Of a stretch of 64,000 nt of DNA, positions 61,870 through 64,000 are shown piece after piece (position 1 is the first letter of the stretch; each line of letters opens with the position of its first letter). Made by a program: the position numbers and the translations under genes. The stretch is from Jeotgalibaca caeni (lineage in GTDB: Bacteria; Bacillota; Bacilli; Lactobacillales; Aerococcaceae): the NCBI RefSeq assembly GCF_028863945.1, contig NZ_JARBEA010000001.1, positions 1-64,000 of the forward strand. Reading direction: 5' to 3'. The notes under the pieces were generated by a model. It had not been told where the DNA came from, ran no database searches, and saw nothing but the letters and a program-made list of their open reading frames with translations.

Positions 61870-62360
61870 GGGGAAACCACCATACGTTGGTCTTTATTTT
61901 CTTCAACAAATAAGGTTCCATGATCCTTATACCGTTTCAATATAAAGTGAGTGGCAGTAGACTGTACTTCATCAATCGTAGACAAACGATTCGCAACAAA
62001 TGCGGCAATTTCTTTCATCGGAGCCTTGCGCATTTCAACTAGTAAGTCATACGCTCCTGACATCAAATAAACAGCATCCACTTCTGGGTATTGATATACA
62101 CGCTCGGCAATTTTGTCAAACCCAGAGCCGCGCTGCGGATTCACTTTCAATTCAATAACAGCCGATACCTCGTCATCTTCTGCTTTATCCCAGTTCACCA
62201 AGGTATGGTAGCCGCAAATTACTTTTTCTGCTTCCAACTGCTCAATGGTCTCTGTTACAACTTCTAGTTCCAGACCCAACATTACGGCAATTTCTTCGTG
62301 AGTACGTTTACTATTTTTTTCAATCATTTTTAAGATTTTTTCTCTGATTTCTCTGCTCAT
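61866..62360 (-). CDS. Lrp/AsnC family regulator
   Basis: The 164-residue protein has an N-terminal winged helix (IREKILKMIEKNSKRTHEEI, then VTETIEQLEAEKVICGYHTL) and a C-terminal ligand-binding RAM domain (AVIELKVNPQRGSGFDKIAE near residue 66, DAVYLMSGAYDLLVEMR near residue 94). Lrp proteins sense amino acids. It is translationally coupled to the following aminotransferase gene, so it probably controls that gene in response to an amino acid. Confidence 0.92.
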   Translation of the reverse strand: MSREIREKILKMIEKNSKRTHEEIAVMLGLELEVVTETIEQLEAEKVICGYHTLVNWDKAEDDEVSAVIELKVNPQRGSGFDKIAERVYQYPEVDAVYLMSGAYDLLVEMRKAPMKEIAAFVANRLSTIDEVQSTATHFILKRYKDHGTLFVEENKDQRMVVSP

Positions 62361-62407
62361 CTTTTGTTTTCCTTTCTAACACGCATTTGAAAACTAAATT
62401 ATCTCTC

Positions 62408-62436
62408 ATTTTAGCACCCGTTGTGAAAGGAAGCAA
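62408..62436 (-). promoter_or_regulatory. Promoter of the lrp-patA unit
   Basis: TTGCTT (62436-62431), 17 bases, TAAAAT (62413-62408) with TGC just before the -10. Confidence 0.78.
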
Positions 62437-62496
62437 TGGACCAAGCGTTAAGTTTGCTTAAAGTAGAGTGCGTTGGGATGATAAAAAGCAAAAATG

Positions 62497-62635
62497 GACA
62501 AGTGAAGCTTTGTTTGGAGCCCTACTTGTCCACTTTTTCAAAATTCGGACAAGTCAGCGATTTTACGCACACTCACTTGTCCAAAAAATACGATTAATGG
62601 ACAAGTGAGCTAATAATTTCCTGCCCACTTGTCCA
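62497..62635. repeat. Array B: three 51-nt units of alternating inverted repeats
   Basis: Left arms GGACAAGTGA/GGACAAGTCA begin at 62497, 62548 and 62600; right arms (TACTTGTCC, TCACTTGTCC, CACTTGTCC) end at 62532, 62583 and 62635: period 51 then 52. Arms equal those of array A about 45 kb away, but loops and linkers differ. It lies between the GH3 terminator and the lrp promoter and is the main content of this 340-base gene-free stretch. Confidence 0.87.
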
Positions 62636-62663
62636 TTTTTCAAAAACCCCCTACTTTTAGCCG

Positions 62664-62693
62664 CAAAAAAACTCCCCTACCGAAATAGGGGAG
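62664..62693 (-). terminator. Terminator of the GH3 gene
   Basis: CTCCCCTA (62672-62679) pairs with TAGGGGAG (62686-62693), followed on the minus strand by seven T. Confidence 0.9.
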
Positions 62694-62700
62694 GTGCTGA

Positions 62701-64000
62701 TTAGAAGCGTGTGTCTTCGAATCCGCAGAATGCATCTACTGGAGATACGCCTGTGAATTCGGAACGACCCAACATTTTCTCAATCAATGCTTTCATCGTA
62801 ATCTCTTTGCTGTCGTAGGCGTTGATGTACGTTTGTACTTGCGGAACGTCAGCCAAGTGGAACGGTGCTTGTAAGGATACGAAAATCGTTGGCACTTCAT
62901 GTACGTAGAATGGAATATCTGGCGTACCTTTTTAAGCTGGCCATTGGATTCGTTGATCCGTGTTCGGATTCACAACAGCCAAGTTGATGATTAAATCATA
63001 GTTGTCTGTCAATTCAGCAATCGGACGTTTTTGTGCATACACGTTACGAAGGGCTGCTTGACGCTCTTCTGCTGGCATCTTGTTGATGCGCTCTTCGGCA
63101 GATTCCCAGATAGAAACTTCAAATCCTTCTGCTTCAAGCAATTCCTTGAATTTAGCGGATGGTTTTGTATTTTCACCGATCATCGCTCCGAATCCACCTT
63201 TTGTTCCAGCTACGTCTACTAATAGCACACGTTTTTTGGTTTCAGGAGAGATTGGGAAGATGTTTTCGTTGTTTTTCACCAAAGTGATTGCCTTGTCAGC
63301 AACTTCTTCTGCAATCTTCAAGTTTTCTGGCAAACCAATTTTTGCCATTGCTTCTTCTTTTGCAGGAAGAATTTCAGTTTTTTCTTTTGTATGCAAACCG
63401 AGCATAGCTTTCATACCCAAGATACGAGTCAACGCTTCAGTCAAGCGCTCTTCAGTGATGACGCCGTTCTTGTAGCCTTCCATCATCCATTGGAAATCTT
63501 CGTCTGGATCGTTGAAGAACAAGAACAAGTCAGAACCCGCTGCGATTGCTGCTGGCAGCATGTCTTTACGTTTCATAACGGAAGTCAAAGCAACCATGTG
63601 GCTCGCGTCGGTTACAACCACACCGTTAAAGCCCATTTGTTCGCGCAATAAATCAGTTAGGATTTCTTTGCTCAAAGTAGCTGGCATGTTTGCTTCTTGA
63701 AGGGTTGCTTCTGGATTGAACTTGCGTACGTAAGAAGGCAATTCGATGTGTCCAGCCATAATCGATGGTAGACCGGCATCGAACAATGCTCCGTATACTT
63801 TACCAAAAGACTCATCCCACTCTTCTACACTATAGTGGTTTGGAGCAGCTGATAAATGTTGATCACGCTCGTCAATTCCGTCTCCAGGGAAGTGTTTTGC
63901 AGCTGGTGCGATTCCACTTTCTTGGATACCGCGCATGTATTCTAAAGACAGTTCAATCGTTTGGTCCACATCTGCACTCCATGTACGAGTAGAGATGATT
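62701..64000 (-). pseudogene. GH3 beta-N-acetylhexosaminidase-like gene with in-frame stop; 5' end outside window
   Basis: The frame enters from the right edge (IISTRTWSADVDQ) and shows GH3 features: IAPAAKHFPGDGIDERDQHL and SIMAGHIELPSYVRKF in the barrel (NagZ-like), NGVVVTDASHM, then the C-terminal domain. At 62934-62932 a TAA interrupts it after RIQWPA. The same frame continues without shift through KGTPDIPFYVHEVPTIFVSL to a stop at 62701, as a GH3 C-terminus should. A single-base change (or a sequencing error) explains it. The truncated product would lack about 77 residues of the C-terminal domain. Confidence 0.82.

Overview
The window comes from a low-GC Gram-positive bacterium. The block metG-tatD-rnmV-rsmA-veg, a tyrS T-box leader, sigma-A type promoters, CcpA-like cre sites, AGGAGG-type ribosome sites with frequent TTG/GTG starts, an SpxH homologue and a PcsB-like NlpC/P60 protein all point to Firmicutes, most likely Lactobacillales (a Carnobacteriaceae/Aerococcaceae-type organism is my best guess; this is inference). 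No rRNA, tRNA, prophage, intact insertion sequence or CRISPR array is visible.

Layout. (1) 1-17.2 kb is a plant cell-wall polysaccharide locus, nearly all on the minus strand. It encodes a GH115 alpha-glucuronidase-like enzyme, a GH106-like hydrolase, YesU and YesL homologues, a PL26/YetA-type rhamnogalacturonan lyase, a sugar ABC importer (binding protein and two permeases, no ATPase), a CE4 deacetylase, and a separate GH105 plus TRAP-transporter unit whose large permease gene is broken at the left edge. A divergent Gfo/Idh/MocA oxidoreductase starts at 15901. (2) 17.2-26.4 kb is housekeeping: veg, rsmA, rnmV, tatD, metG, a TipAS-type MerR regulator, a PcsB-like hydrolase and T-box-controlled tyrS. 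(3) 26.4-37.8 kb is a complete oxidative ornithine pathway: ornithine racemase, the B12/PLP ornithine 4,5-aminomutase (oraS, oraE) with its reactivase, 2,4-diaminopentanoate dehydrogenase, the two-subunit AKP thiolase, an amino-acid permease, a cobalamin adenosyltransferase and a LysR regulator. (4) 37.8-40.1 kb holds an spxH operon with two small unknown proteins and a quinone reductase. (5) 40.2-47.3 kb is the hexuronate pathway (kdgA-uxaC-uxuA-uxuB, IclR-type regulator) and two Gfo/Idh genes, one truncated. It takes the uronic acids released by region 1 to pyruvate and glyceraldehyde-3-phosphate; no KDG kinase gene is visible. (6) 47.6-64 kb mixes a heterodimeric multidrug ABC exporter behind a leader-peptide attenuator, two class I aminotransferases, a deoxynucleoside kinase, pgsA, natAB, yidD, an SOS-linked type I toxin-antitoxin locus, a Na/Pi cotransporter, an Lrp regulator and a GH3 gene with an in-frame stop.

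The most unusual non-coding signals are four intergenic arrays (17.7, 52.9, 58.0 and 62.5 kb) built on the same roughly 51-nt period of alternating inverted repeats but with three different arm sequences; a 177-bp element with terminal inverted repeats and nested hairpins (52668-52844); and a tiny holin-like toxin with an overlapping antisense RNA and an upstream LexA-type box (58.45-58.81 kb).
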